Assembly: GCF_039541875.1 (NCBI RefSeq) | Contig: NZ_BAABHB010000001.1 | Location: 124,001 to 188,000, forward strand | Source: Nibrella viscosa | GTDB lineage: Bacteria > Bacteroidota > Bacteroidia > Cytophagales > Spirosomataceae | DNA length: 64,000 nt | Direction of reading: 5' to 3' | Shown here: piece after piece, positions 26,425 to 34,540 of the stretch | Layout: every line of letters starts with the position of its first letter | Position numbering within the stretch: position 1 is the first letter of the stretch | Notes under the pieces: generated by a model | The model's database searches: none | Told to the model about the DNA's origin: nothing | The model's input: the letters and a program-made list of their open reading frames with translations, nothing else | Made by a program: the position numbers and the translations under genes

Positions 26425-27573
26425 TTAAATAGGGGCTGTCAGGGCCATTAAGGTTTTGCCCATGACGGCACCCACATGGGCGCCTTCGGGGAGCGGCTGC
26501 CCGTTAAACTCCATGAGTTCCCATTTGCCAAGGGTCTCCGAGGCTTCTACCACCATCATGCAGCGGTCGAGCCGGCGTTTCATGTACTGCTCAAAAAGAG
26601 CTTCGACGGGCTCATCCTTTTGCAGCAATTCGGCCAGGACTACAGCATCTTCCAGGGCCAGAGCTGCCCCCGAACCCAGCTGAGGTATGGTCGCATGTGC
26701 AGCGTCGCCCAGCACCACCACCCGATTTTTATACCAGGGCGACGGCATTTTCAGCGTTTCGAGCGGCCGGTAATTCACCAGTTTTGGGTCAGTGATCTGG
26801 TCAATGACATCCTGTACCAGGTTGGCGGGGTATTCGCTCAGGTATGCTTTCAGCTTATCGACCAACATATCATCGGGAATTTGCGGCTTCTCGCCCTCGG
26901 CCGTAACCACAAACATATACATCGAATCGGCCGTCATCGGAATCAGCCCTACCCGGCTTTTCTTACCAAAGAACATATAGCCGGTGTCTAACGCTGCCGG
27001 GCGTTTGAACGGATATCGCCAGACCGAGAGGCCTACATAGTTGGGCGTGTATTCACCAAAGACGAGCTTTCGCACTTTTGAATTGATGCCGTCGGCCGTG
27101 ATCAGAACATCATACCGGCCAGTAGACCCATCTGTAAAATGGACATCGACCCCATCCGGCCTATTATCAATAGTGTCGACGGTGAGCCCCATGCGGAAGC
27201 GAACACCGACTTTAACGGCTTCTGCGTATAGCACTTCGTGCAGGATACGCCGGGATATCCCATTATGGCTGGGGAAGCGGCCCATGGGCGGGACCCCGGT
27301 TTCGCCAAACGGGAAACCTGTCGGCGTACAAAGTTTCACCATTCCGTAGGGAGAGCCCCGGCGCATGGCTTCGTCGGCCACACCGATGGCATCCAGCGCC
27401 CGTAAGGCATTAGCCATCTGAATGATACCGACTCCGTATACACTAAACGCCTGCTGAATTTCAGCAATCTCGGCATTAATGCCGGCCTTTTTGAGCGCAA
27501 TGGCTACCGACTGTCCGCCGATGCCACCGCCAACAATCAGTACGTTCTTTATGGGTCTAGGTGACTGGTTCAT
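26425..27573 (-). CDS. FAD-dependent aromatic-ring monooxygenase
   Basis: A 382-residue flavoprotein of the salicylate/6-hydroxynicotinate hydroxylase class. GGGIGGQSVAIALKKAG binds FAD, the mid-protein ITADGINSKVRK contains the DG motif and VVLGDAAHATIPQLGSGAALALEDAVVL the second FAD motif. These enzymes hydroxylate a phenolic ring with NAD(P)H and oxygen, preparing it for cleavage by the extradiol dioxygenase at 32814. The exact ring substrate is not determinable. The first codons (MNQS) are still part of repeat A2, and an alternative start further in cannot be excluded. Confidence 0.9.
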   Translation of the reverse strand: MNQSPRPIKNVLIVGGGIGGQSVAIALKKAGINAEIAEIQQAFSVYGVGIIQMANALRALDAIGVADEAMRRGSPYGMVKLCTPTGFPFGETGVPPMGRFPSHNGISRRILHEVLYAEAVKVGVRFRMGLTVDTIDNRPDGVDVHFTDGSTGRYDVLITADGINSKVRKLVFGEYTPNYVGLSVWRYPFKRPAALDTGYMFFGKKSRVGLIPMTADSMYMFVVTAEGEKPQIPDDMLVDKLKAYLSEYPANLVQDVIDQITDPKLVNYRPLETLKMPSPWYKNRVVVLGDAAHATIPQLGSGAALALEDAVVLAELLQKDEPVEALFEQYMKRRLDRCMMVVEASETLGKWELMEFNGQPLPEGAHVGAVMGKTLMALTAPI

Positions 27574-27683
27574 TAGTTGATTAGTTAATTGGTTTATGGG
27601 TTGAGTGGTTCATTGGTTGGCTGAGAAGTGATGTCCCTGGGATCTAATCAACCAGTTAACCAACGAACCACTCAACCAATCAC
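27561..27683. repeat. Iterated-word hairpin A2 (TTGGTTNA family)
   Basis: Words TTAGTTGA, TTAGTTAA, TTGGTTTA on the left, AACCAACG, AACCACTC, AACCAATC on the right, with a GC-richer loop. It covers the first codons of the FAD monooxygenase and the stop codon of the small monooxygenase upstream (both minus strand). Confidence 0.8.
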
Positions 27684-27961
27684 CTATAGTGTTGTACAAA
27701 AGGTGGGTTCTCGAAGAACGGTCCAATTAATGCCCGCCATTCCTTGAAAAGCTCAGACTCGCGAAAGCCGACAGTATGGTCTTCCAGCGTTTCCCAGTAG
27801 ATGAGCAGAACGTACCTGTTCGGCTGTTCAATGCACGTTTTTACCTCAATACGGATGAAGCCTTTTGCCTTTGAAATGACACCTTTTGCCTGTTCGAGAG
27901 CTTGCAGAAAGTCTTCATTGGTCAGTGGTTTAATGTCGATGGTTGCTAGTTCGAGTATCAT
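27680..27961 (-). CDS. Antibiotic biosynthesis monooxygenase (ABM) domain protein
   Basis: A 93-residue single-domain protein of the dimeric ferredoxin-like ABM fold: KGFIRIEVKTCIEQPNRYVLLIYWETLEDH and FRESELFKEWRALI are the family's beta-alpha-beta pieces. Members act as cofactor-independent quinol monooxygenases or as isomerases/chaperones in aromatic pathways. It sits between the cyclase and the FAD monooxygenase in the minus-strand aromatic operon, with iterated-word hairpins on both sides (A2 after it, B1 before it). A role on a quinol intermediate is inference. Confidence 0.85.
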   Translation of the reverse strand: MILELATIDIKPLTNEDFLQALEQAKGVISKAKGFIRIEVKTCIEQPNRYVLLIYWETLEDHTVGFRESELFKEWRALIGPFFENPPFVQHYR

Positions 27962-28040
27962 AATGATTGGGGATTGGGGATTTCGGATTGGGGATTTGAT
28001 GACTCCGGAGGTAAATCCCCAATCCGAAATCCGAAATTAT
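27962..28040. repeat. Iterated-word hairpin B1 (GATTGGG heptad family)
   Basis: GATTGGG repeated in register with GATTTCG on the left arm, and AATCCCC, AATCCGA, AATCCGA on the right arm. It ends beside the start codon of the ABM gene (minus strand) and contains the stop of the cyclase. Confidence 0.8.
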
Positions 28041-28792
28041 AATATGGCTACAGCCCGGGTCCAGCCGGCACTGGCTTTTTCAATCTTGGCCGGGAAACAG
28101 GCGACTTTAAAGCCGAAAGGCGGTAGCTGGTCAAGGTTCGCCAGTTTTTCAATCTGACAGTACTCTTTTTCGATGCCCACGTAATGGGCCTGCCAGATAA
28201 TGCCATCGCGGGGGTTCGCTTTGTAATGGGCTGCCTGAATGTGCAGCGGAATATCCCAGCCCCAGCCATCGGTTCCCATCACTTTGATGCCCTGGTCGAT
28301 GAGCCAGTGGGTGGCTTTAGCCGAAGCCCCGACGTGAATCCGTACATACTCCTCGTTATGAATGCGCTTGTCGGCGTCGCAGCGGATCAGCACAATGTCG
28401 AGCGGTTTCAGGGTATAGCCGATGGCATCCAGCTTTTCCTGCAGATCTTCCGGCTCGAACATATAGCCATCGGGTTTATCGGTAAAATCCAGCACCACGC
28501 CATCGCTGAAGAACCATTCCAGCGGCAACTCGTCGATGGTGCGGGCGGGCTTGCCTTCACTGGTCGGGAAATAGTGGTAGGGGGCGTCTACGTGCGTACC
28601 GCAGTGACTGGTTACGGTCAGAAATTCGCCGGCCGGCCCATTGCCGTCGATGAACACCTCTCCCTGAATGCCTTCAAAGAGTTTACCACCCATTTTCTTC
28701 GCCCCTTCCTTATGGTCTTCGTAGACAATTTTGGTGGGCAGCGGCTCTTTTATTTTCTCGGATATGGTTACCGACAGGTCTATGATCTTCAT
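28037..28792 (-). CDS. Cyclase family protein (kynurenine-formamidase-like metal hydrolase)
   Basis: A 251-residue protein of the cyclase/KynB fold. The metal-binding signature HCGTHVDAPYHYFP is intact, and LIRCDADKRIH and GTDGWGWDIP are conserved core pieces. Members hydrolyse amide or lactone bonds of aromatic compounds, for example formylkynurenine or isatin. In this operon it could open a lactone or amide intermediate. Without tryptophan-pathway neighbours a kynurenine role is not supported. Starts at 28792 directly after hairpin A3. Confidence 0.9.
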   Translation of the reverse strand: MKIIDLSVTISEKIKEPLPTKIVYEDHKEGAKKMGGKLFEGIQGEVFIDGNGPAGEFLTVTSHCGTHVDAPYHYFPTSEGKPARTIDELPLEWFFSDGVVLDFTDKPDGYMFEPEDLQEKLDAIGYTLKPLDIVLIRCDADKRIHNEEYVRIHVGASAKATHWLIDQGIKVMGTDGWGWDIPLHIQAAHYKANPRDGIIWQAHYVGIEKEYCQIEKLANLDQLPPFGFKVACFPAKIEKASAGWTRAVAIL

Positions 28793-28907
28793 GTTGGTTC
28801 ATTGGTTCATTAGTTCATTGGTTGAGTGGTTCATTGGTTAACTGGTTAATTAGTTTGGCGGCCAGCGATTAACCAATCAACTATTGAACCAATTAACTAC
28901 TCAACCA
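28793..28907. repeat. Iterated-word hairpin A3 (TTGGTTNA family)
   Basis: At least five TTGGTTCA/TTAGTTCA/TTGGTTAA words on the left and the complementary AACCAATC, AACTATTG, AACCAATT words on the right. It runs from the start codon of the cyclase to the stop codon of the SDR, both read on the minus strand. Confidence 0.85.
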
Positions 28908-29683
28908 AGCAATCGCCCGCCATCAACGGTGATGATATTTCCCGTTGAGAAGGTCAGCGAAGAGGCCAGGGCAAAGACGGCGTTGGCGACATCTTCGCCG
29001 GTAGCAAACCGGCCGAGGGGGGTATTGTCCCGTTGACTTTTCAGGTAAGTGGGATCAAAGTTTTTGGTGTACTCACCTTCCACAAAACCGGGCGATACCG
29101 AGACCACCCGGATGGCCGGGGCCAGCGCCCTCGCCAGCGAACGGGTCATCGAATCCAGGGCGGCTTTGGAGGCACAATAGGCCACGTTGCTGCCGATGCC
29201 GTAAATAGCCGCAATGGATGAGATGTTGACCACGAGCGAAGGCGTGTTTGTTAGTTCGGCCGCTTTTTCCAGCAGGGAGCGGGTAGCCCGCATCATGGCA
29301 AAACTCCCCCGGAAGTTGGTCTGCATGATTTTGTCAATCCACTCGTCGGTCAGACCGTCCAGATCACCGTGCGGTACGGGCGTAGTGATACCGGCATTGT
29401 TCACCAGCACATCCAGCCGACCGTACGTTTCTGTTACCAACTGCGTTAAGCGATTCACCGCGGCTGCATCGGTAGAGGGTGCCTGAATAATGCGGTGTTT
29501 GCTACTCCCTAACTCCGCCAGCAGCGTTTCGGCTTTAGCCTGGTTTGAATTGTAAGTGGCAATCACCGAATAACCATTTTCGGCAAACTTCTTACAGATA
29601 GCTGAGCCAATCTCCCCCGCGCCACCCGTCACAAGGGCAGCTTTGGGATTTATGATTTCGGATTTCGGATGTTGGGCGTCCAT
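28901..29683 (-). CDS. SDR family oxidoreductase of the aromatic operon
   Basis: A 260-residue NAD(P)-dependent reductase: TGGAGEIGSAI, NNAGI, ISSIAAIYGIGSNVAYCASKAAL with the Tyr-x-x-x-Lys pair, and VSPGFVEGEYTK. The closing GNIITVDGGRLLG is the usual end of FabG-like SDRs. Its first 14 residues (MDAQHPKSEIINPK) are encoded by repeat B2, so the functional protein may begin at AALVTGG or the repeat has been domesticated. It probably oxidises or reduces an alcohol intermediate between the HisD-like dehydrogenase and the cyclase steps. Confidence 0.9.
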   Translation of the reverse strand: MDAQHPKSEIINPKAALVTGGAGEIGSAICKKFAENGYSVIATYNSNQAKAETLLAELGSSKHRIIQAPSTDAAAVNRLTQLVTETYGRLDVLVNNAGITTPVPHGDLDGLTDEWIDKIMQTNFRGSFAMMRATRSLLEKAAELTNTPSLVVNISSIAAIYGIGSNVAYCASKAALDSMTRSLARALAPAIRVVSVSPGFVEGEYTKNFDPTYLKSQRDNTPLGRFATGEDVANAVFALASSLTFSTGNIITVDGGRLLG

Positions 29684-29795
29684 ACAATGACAGGGGATTT
29701 GGGATTTATGATTTTGGATTTATGACGGTTCGTCGTTGCGATTAGGGCTTTTTTTTAAATCCGAAATTAAAAATCCCCAATCCCAAATCCCTTAT
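29641..29795. repeat. Iterated-word hairpin B2 (GGGATTT heptad family) reaching into two genes
   Basis: GGGATTT, ATGATTT and GGATTTAT words on the left and AAATCCGA, AATCCCCA, AATCCCAA words on the right. On the minus strand it encodes the C-terminal GFGIGDF and stop of the HisD-like protein and the N-terminal HPKSEIINPK of the SDR. Confidence 0.85.
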
Positions 29796-31062
29796 GTTTT
29801 CTTACGCGCAGGTCGGCTTGCTCCTTGTGTCCCCAGAAGTTCTCGATGGCGCACAGCCGGGAGCAATACTCACCAATCATCGCACTGGCTTCGGGTGTGC
29901 GGATTTCCTGGTAGGTACAGGTCTTCAGGAATTTACCCACCCACAAACCTCCGGTGTACCGGGCAGCTTCTTTAGTTGGCAAGGTATGGTTAGTGCCGAT
30001 AACCTTATCGCCATAGGCCACGTTGGTTTTGTCGCCCAGGAACAAGCCGCCGTAATTGGTCATCTGCTCCAGGAAGTAGCGTGGGTTTTCGGTCATTACC
30101 TGCACATGTTCGCTGGCGATGCGGTCGGCTTCGGCCACCAGTTCATCCACGGTATCGCACAGAATCACCTGGCCATAATCCCGCCAGGAAACACCGGCTA
30201 TATCGGCCGTTGGCAGTACGGCCAGTTGACGCTGGATTTCGGCTTCGATACCCTCCGCAATGGTCCGGCTGGTGGTGAGCAGAATGGCCGGTGAGGTAGG
30301 TCCGTGTTCGGCCTGGCCGAGCAGGTCGGTAGCGCAGGTTTCTACGTCCGTGGTATCGTCGGCAATGACCAGGGTTTCGGTTGGACCGGCAAACAGGTCG
30401 ATACCCACTTTGCCGAACAACTGGCGTTTGGCTTCGGCTACGTACGCGTTACCGGGCCCTACGAGCATGTCTATGGGTGCCACGGTTTCGGTTCCCAGCG
30501 CCATCATGGCAATGGCCTGCACACCTCCAAGCAGGTAAATCTCATCGGCACCCGCCATGTGCATGGCGGCCACGGTAGCCGCCGGAATCTCGCCTTTGAT
30601 GGGCGGGGTGCAGGCAATCACCCGTTTTACACCGGCTACCCGGGCGGTTAATACACTCATGTGCGCCGAAGCCACCATAGGGTAGCGCCCCCCCGGCACA
30701 TAACAGCCTACCGAATTAACCGGAATGTTCTTATGGCCAAGGATAACGCCCGGCAGGGTTTCCACCTCCACATCGCGAATGGCGTCGCGCTGAATCCGGG
30801 CAAAGTTGCGAATCTGAGTCTGCGCAAACCGAATGTCGTCAATAACCTGCTCCGGCAGGGAGGCCACAATATCCTGAATCTGGCTCTCCGACAGCAGGAA
30901 ACGCTCCGGCGACCAGTTATCCAGTTTGGCCGAATATTCCCGGACAGCTTCGTCGCCCCGGGCTGCTACCTGCTCCAGCATCTCCTCGACCAACGCCCTG
31001 ACGTTAGCGTCGGCTTCCTTGCTCTCGGCGTAGGTAATGCCTTTCTTGATTTGCTTTATCAT
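29767..31062 (-). CDS. Histidinol-dehydrogenase-like oxidoreductase
   Basis: A 431-residue NAD-dependent enzyme of the HisD superfamily, which oxidises an alcohol through the aldehyde to the acid. Family signatures are VPGGRYPMVASAHM, GPGNAYVAEAKRQ, DLFAGPTETLVIADD, LGQAEHGPTSPAILLT (zinc Gln/His) and GTNHTLPT. No other histidine genes are near, so biosynthetic HisD is unlikely; paralogues in catabolic loci (for example on sulfopropanediol) use other alcohols. The start overlaps the end of the hydrolase gene by four bases. The last residues are encoded by repeat B2. Confidence 0.88.
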   Translation of the reverse strand: MIKQIKKGITYAESKEADANVRALVEEMLEQVAARGDEAVREYSAKLDNWSPERFLLSESQIQDIVASLPEQVIDDIRFAQTQIRNFARIQRDAIRDVEVETLPGVILGHKNIPVNSVGCYVPGGRYPMVASAHMSVLTARVAGVKRVIACTPPIKGEIPAATVAAMHMAGADEIYLLGGVQAIAMMALGTETVAPIDMLVGPGNAYVAEAKRQLFGKVGIDLFAGPTETLVIADDTTDVETCATDLLGQAEHGPTSPAILLTTSRTIAEGIEAEIQRQLAVLPTADIAGVSWRDYGQVILCDTVDELVAEADRIASEHVQVMTENPRYFLEQMTNYGGLFLGDKTNVAYGDKVIGTNHTLPTKEAARYTGGLWVGKFLKTCTYQEIRTPEASAMIGEYCSRLCAIENFWGHKEQADLRVRKHKGFGIGDF

Positions 31063-32198
31063 ATCAACTTCTCCGCTACCCAGTCGTACATGTTAAACGT
31101 TTTGGTGAAATCATCGACGGAGCAATGGGCTGAGCCACTTGACTCTTTCGGCACAATTTCCAGCACGTGTTCGCAGGTGAGGGCCGCGTTTATCTTATAG
31201 GCATTTTCTACAAAGTTCTGGCGGTCGTCTTCCCCGTGTAAGATATAGGTTGGGCAGGTTATTTTTTCGGCTACCCCGTCGAGTGTAAAGTTTTTTAATC
31301 GCTCCCGGGCATCCGCCATATTGTCGGCCCCTACAATATGTTGCACAATTTCGGCCAGGGGGTGATTGTCGGGGCGATTTTTCCAGATGTCGTAATACGA
31401 CCACACCGCGCCAAAAATCATACAGACTTTAAACCGAGGTTCAAAAGCGGCACAACGCGCGGCCATATATCCACCCATGGAAACGGCTCCGATGCCAACG
31501 CGGGAGGTATCGACATGATCGCCCAGGTTCTCGATGATATAGTCTAAAACGGCACTACCCGGCACGTTATAGTCGTAGCGGGTATGAATGTGGTTTAGCC
31601 GGAGAGCGGCACCCTGTCCCGGTCCATCCACGGCCATCATGGCGATGCCGCGTTCGTTGAGGTGTTGGGCAATGCCGAAGTATAATTCCTCCGCCAGACT
31701 ATCCAGACCGCCAAACATGACCATAACGGGGGGCGGTCCGGCGGTCCGGTTTCTTACTCCGACCGGCTTGAACAGATAGGCCGGCAGGGACGACATAGAC
31801 GCCGGCCCGGCCTCAAACGGAATATCCATCGTTACCGGCCGTTCGTCGAACAAATCAATCGCTTTCAGGAAAGCATCCCGGCATTTAAGGTAATATGGAA
31901 TCTTCCGGTCGTCGTGCAGCGTCATAAAAAACTCGGCCGTGCGCAGGTAGTTGAACGCCCGCAGATACGTCCGACGGGCCGAAACCCGTTTACCCGCTGC
32001 GGCATAGCTATCGGCTAAGTCGTAGACGTTGTCGCCCATTTTAGCCCAGGCTTTATTAAAACTTTCGCGGTCGAGCGGGTCGATTTCACTCGCCACCTCC
32101 AGGATTTCTGCAAATTCACCACCACCGTAGTGTGCCTGCGTTAAGGCTCTGTTTATCTGATACGAGGGCATATACTGCCCTGGGAAATAATGCCACAT
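31059..32198 (-). CDS. Alpha/beta hydrolase, C-C-bond or ester hydrolase of the aromatic operon
   Basis: A 379-residue protein with a helical N-terminal half (about 1-120) and an alpha/beta hydrolase core: nucleophile elbow AVSMGG, acid LHGEDDRQ and histidine in GSAHCSVDD. The N-terminal cap and size recall 2,6-dihydroxypseudooxynicotine hydrolase-like and FrsA-like proteins rather than MhpC. Placed directly after the extradiol dioxygenase in transcription order, cleavage of the ring-fission product is plausible but unproven. It is translationally coupled to the HisD-like gene. Confidence 0.82.
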   Translation of the reverse strand: MWHYFPGQYMPSYQINRALTQAHYGGGEFAEILEVASEIDPLDRESFNKAWAKMGDNVYDLADSYAAAGKRVSARRTYLRAFNYLRTAEFFMTLHDDRKIPYYLKCRDAFLKAIDLFDERPVTMDIPFEAGPASMSSLPAYLFKPVGVRNRTAGPPPVMVMFGGLDSLAEELYFGIAQHLNERGIAMMAVDGPGQGAALRLNHIHTRYDYNVPGSAVLDYIIENLGDHVDTSRVGIGAVSMGGYMAARCAAFEPRFKVCMIFGAVWSYYDIWKNRPDNHPLAEIVQHIVGADNMADARERLKNFTLDGVAEKITCPTYILHGEDDRQNFVENAYKINAALTCEHVLEIVPKESSGSAHCSVDDFTKTFNMYDWVAEKLI

Positions 32199-32322
32199 GG
32201 GGTTGGTTAATTGGTTGATTAGTTAATTGGTTCAATAGTTAATTGGGTTGATACCGGTTAGGCTTTTTCGCGTCTAAAAACCAGTGAACTAATGAACCAA
32301 TTAACCAATCAACTATTCAACA
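32199..32322. repeat. Iterated-word hairpin A4 (TTGGTTNA family) between divergent starts
   Basis: Left arm TTGGTTAA, TTGGTTGA, TTAGTTAA, TTGGTTCA; right arm AACTAATG, AACCAATT, AACCAATC, AACTATTC. Its two ends touch two start codons, of the hydrolase (minus strand) and of the four-helix protein (plus strand). Confidence 0.85.
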
Positions 32323-32712
32323 ATGGGTTATCAAAACTTTACGGAACTGGAGGTTTATAAAGAATGTCGGCAATTTCGAATGGGCGTGTCTGCTCTGGTC
32401 AAATCGTGTTTTCCACCGGACGAAAAATTCAGACTATCCGACCAGATTATAAGGAGTTCGAGAAGCATTACTGCAAACATTGCCGAAGGCCACGGTCGGC
32501 ATTACTACAAGGAGAATATCCAGTTTTGCCGAACTTCCCGTGCCTCGCTTTCCGAAACCCTTGAACACCTCATTACTGCTTTCGACGAAAAATACATCTC
32601 GAACGAGCAACTCCTCGACTACAAAGCTAAGGTTGACCTCTGCGGCCGCCTGTTAAACGGCTACATCACCTTTCTGAAAAAGCAGCAAAAACCCCGGGAG
32701 GAGGGTGGTTGA
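32323..32712 (+). CDS. Four-helix bundle protein (23S rRNA intervening-sequence protein family)
   Basis: A 129-residue all-helical protein. ELEVYKECRQFRMGVSALV, FRLSDQIIRSSRSITANIAEGHGR and the C-terminal helix with GRLLNGYITFLKK are characteristic of the TIGR02436/S23-type family, which occurs in 23S rRNA intervening sequences and as stand-alone genes in Bacteroidota, and is related to the Avd proteins of diversity-generating retroelements. No reverse transcriptase or template repeat is in the window. It lies on the opposite strand inside the aromatic operon, with iterated-word hairpins A4 and A5 immediately on both sides. Confidence 0.9.
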   Translation: MGYQNFTELEVYKECRQFRMGVSALVKSCFPPDEKFRLSDQIIRSSRSITANIAEGHGRHYYKENIQFCRTSRASLSETLEHLITAFDEKYISNEQLLDYKAKVDLCGRLLNGYITFLKKQQKPREEGG

Positions 32713-32819
32713 ATGGTTGAGTAGTTGATTGGTTAATTAGTTGATTAGTTCAATGGTTCATTGGTGACTACTCCCAGCGAACCAACAAACCAATTAACCA
32801 ATGAACCAATCAACTAAAC
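32713..32819. repeat. Iterated-word hairpin A5 (TTGGTTNA family) between convergent stops
   Basis: Left arm GTAGTTGA, TTGGTTAA, TTAGTTGA, TTAGTTCA, ATGGTTCA; right arm GAACCAAC, AAACCAAT, TAACCAAT, GAACCAAT, a clear period of eight. The stop codon of the dioxygenase gene (32816-32814) lies inside the right arm. Confidence 0.85.
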
Positions 32820-33803
32820 ATCCACCGGCTTAACCACTCCATCCGTCAGTCCCAATTTCTTGCCTTTGCCCATTTCGGCGAAGGGGTTGGCACTGCCCCA
32901 GGCATCGTTCGGGTTGTCTTTCAGATAGTGGACATCCAGGTGGTCGGGACCAAAAACGAGCCGGGCGCAGGCATAATACTCAAACAGTATTCCGCTACCA
33001 GGGTCCATGATATAGATAAAGAAGCCCTCGTCGGCCTTGTGGCGCGTAGGCGCTCCCATGACGCTCTTGTAGCCTTTCTCGATGAAGTAATCCAGGGCCA
33101 GCAATACCTCTTCCCGGCTATCGACGTTCCAGCAGATATGGTTCAGCACGGCCTCGTTTTCGCCGATGTTTGGGTCTGTGAAGACGGCGATGTCGTGCGA
33201 CAGATTACCGATTGTCCACAGGCCACCGATAGGGGGCATGTCGTCGGTCATCCGGATTTCGTCCGGGTTCTTCAGCCCCAGTTCTTTCCAGAACGCCTTC
33301 TCGGCAGCATACTTGCCTTTGGCGACCATATAGGTCACGTGGTCGATGCGCCGGGGGTTGGCTCCTTTCAGGCGATTACTGGCGTAGCGGTCGGCGTATA
33401 CGCTGCCCCGTTCGCCTTCTTCGCGCAGCCAGACCACGTCCCAGAACACCTCATGCATATGGCCGTCGGGTGACTGGAAGCGATACGCTTTGCCGTGGCC
33501 CAGGTCACCCTCGACCCAGCCTCTGCCGGCGCCCATGCTTTCCAGGTAAGCAACGCACTCGTCCATCGCTTCCGGACTGTCGGCCCGCCAGCCGATATGC
33601 CCTAAACCCGATCTTTCGCTTTGGGTTAATTTCAGGGTATGATGGTAGTAGTCGCCCCAGGCCCGGAGGTATACCGAATCGTTTTCCCGGCCGGTTTCAT
33701 CCATACCAACCACATCTCTGAAGAACTCAACGGATTTATCGAGGTTGGAGGTTAACACCTCTACGTGCGCTAAATGCGAAAAGTAATGAGGGTTCTTTGC
33801 CAT
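32814..33803 (-). CDS. Extradiol (catechol 2,3-dioxygenase-like) VOC dioxygenase
   Basis: A 329-residue protein with two vicinal-oxygen-chelate modules (about 10-125 and 152-285). In the second, His155 (RRIDHVTYMV), His222 (LNHICWNV) and Glu275 (FEYYA) occupy the iron-ligand positions of type I extradiol dioxygenases, so it should be an active ring-cleaving enzyme using Fe(II) and oxygen. It is the first gene of the minus-strand aromatic operon, behind a promoter with a conserved upstream motif. The ring substrate (a catechol) is unknown. The 4-hydroxyphenylpyruvate dioxygenase label does not fit the neighbours. Confidence 0.9.
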   Translation of the reverse strand: MAKNPHYFSHLAHVEVLTSNLDKSVEFFRDVVGMDETGRENDSVYLRAWGDYYHHTLKLTQSERSGLGHIGWRADSPEAMDECVAYLESMGAGRGWVEGDLGHGKAYRFQSPDGHMHEVFWDVVWLREEGERGSVYADRYASNRLKGANPRRIDHVTYMVAKGKYAAEKAFWKELGLKNPDEIRMTDDMPPIGGLWTIGNLSHDIAVFTDPNIGENEAVLNHICWNVDSREEVLLALDYFIEKGYKSVMGAPTRHKADEGFFIYIMDPGSGILFEYYACARLVFGPDHLDVHYLKDNPNDAWGSANPFAEMGKGKKLGLTDGVVKPVDV

Positions 33804-33835
33804 GTGACGTACAATTATTTGACTATTTTATAGTG

Positions 33836-33843
33836 CAAAACTA
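33836..33843 (-). promoter_or_regulatory. -7 promoter element of the aromatic operon
   Basis: TAGTTTTG on the minus strand (CAAAACTA on plus), 33 bases before the dioxygenase start at 33803. No -33 TTG at the right distance, consistent with activator dependence. Confidence 0.6.
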
Positions 33844-33874
33844 ATGCGACTTTAGGCCTTATTTCAGGCGAAAG

Positions 33875-33898
33875 GCGGCAGGAACTATGCAAAATCCG
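33875..33898 (-). promoter_or_regulatory. Conserved 24-base activator-type motif, copy 1
   Basis: On plus: GCGGCA, two variable bases, AACTATGCA, one variable base, AATCCG. It agrees in 21 of 24 bases with 39991-40014, and both copies start exactly 32 bases from the edge of a minus-strand TAnnTTTG box. In gene direction it contains two TGC-containing half-sites 11 bases apart, as for AraC-type proteins. Confidence 0.7.
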
Positions 33899-34450
33899 GC
33901 AATTTTGCGGGAGAAGGAAACAAAAAACGCAGCCAGATCGCGATGCCCTATCGCGGCACTTAAGATAAGTTTTGTTTATAAGCTATTGGATTTGTGCTAT
34001 TTGTACAGGGTTAAGTGGTCCATTCGGGCAGCTTCAGGCTTTCAAATAGCCGGACACAGGTGCGTAGGCCATTTAGCTTCCAGAGCATACCTGTTGATAC
34101 GCCTGGCCTGAAGACATTGCCTGCGTGGGAAACAGAAAGTCCGTGACGGTCCTGCGGTGAGGGGCCTGTTCGCCCTGAATGGTCGGGCGGAAATCTTCAA
34201 TGCGGTTGATGTGAAATACCTATTATCCCTAGTGGGAACATAATCAGGTACGAGAGTCAGGGAATCTTTAAAGTATCCCTTTTTTATCAAATACAGCTTT
34301 CACTTCTGGTTCTTCGGACGTAGTTCAATCTTCGTTGATAAAACTCTGCTGCTAATCGTCGGCGCTTAATACTGTGTCGTAAAGGACTACGTCCTGACTT
34401 TTAGTAAACATGGTAGGCTATGTTTATAATTTAAACTGTTGTCAGAGGGT
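33899..34450. other. Long intergenic region, no gene recognised
   Basis: Apart from the operator at its left edge I see only an AGGACTACGTCCT palindrome near 34383-34395, a REP-like word, and a possible minus-strand 82-codon frame (34042-34290) rich in arginine, proline and serine that looks like a chance frame. Composition drops in GC towards the transposase. Confidence 0.4.
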
Positions 34451-34527
34451 TCCGTTGGCTAAAGCCACCAGCGACCGACAAAAAGTCCCAGAGGGACTTC
34501 CCACATATTGCCGCATTAGCCAACGGA
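34451..34527. repeat. REP element, left of the transposase
   Basis: Outer inverted repeat TCCGTTGGCTAA (34451-34462) / TTAGCCAACGGA (34516-34527), enclosing the small hairpin AAGTCCC-AGA-GGGACTT (34483-34499). Architecture is the same as the element on the other side of the transposase. Confidence 0.75.
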
Positions 34528-34540
34528 GCTATGAAATTCT

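Noticed and set aside
29767..31062. Histidine biosynthesis hisD
   Set aside because: No other his genes; the gene is coupled to a hydrolase in an aromatic operon.
32814..33803. 4-hydroxyphenylpyruvate dioxygenase
   Set aside because: Sequence positions and neighbours fit a type I extradiol catechol dioxygenase; no tyrosine-catabolism genes except a generic FAH-family protein.
34042..34290. 82-codon minus-strand frame
   Set aside because: No conserved look, promoter or family; composition suggests a chance frame.
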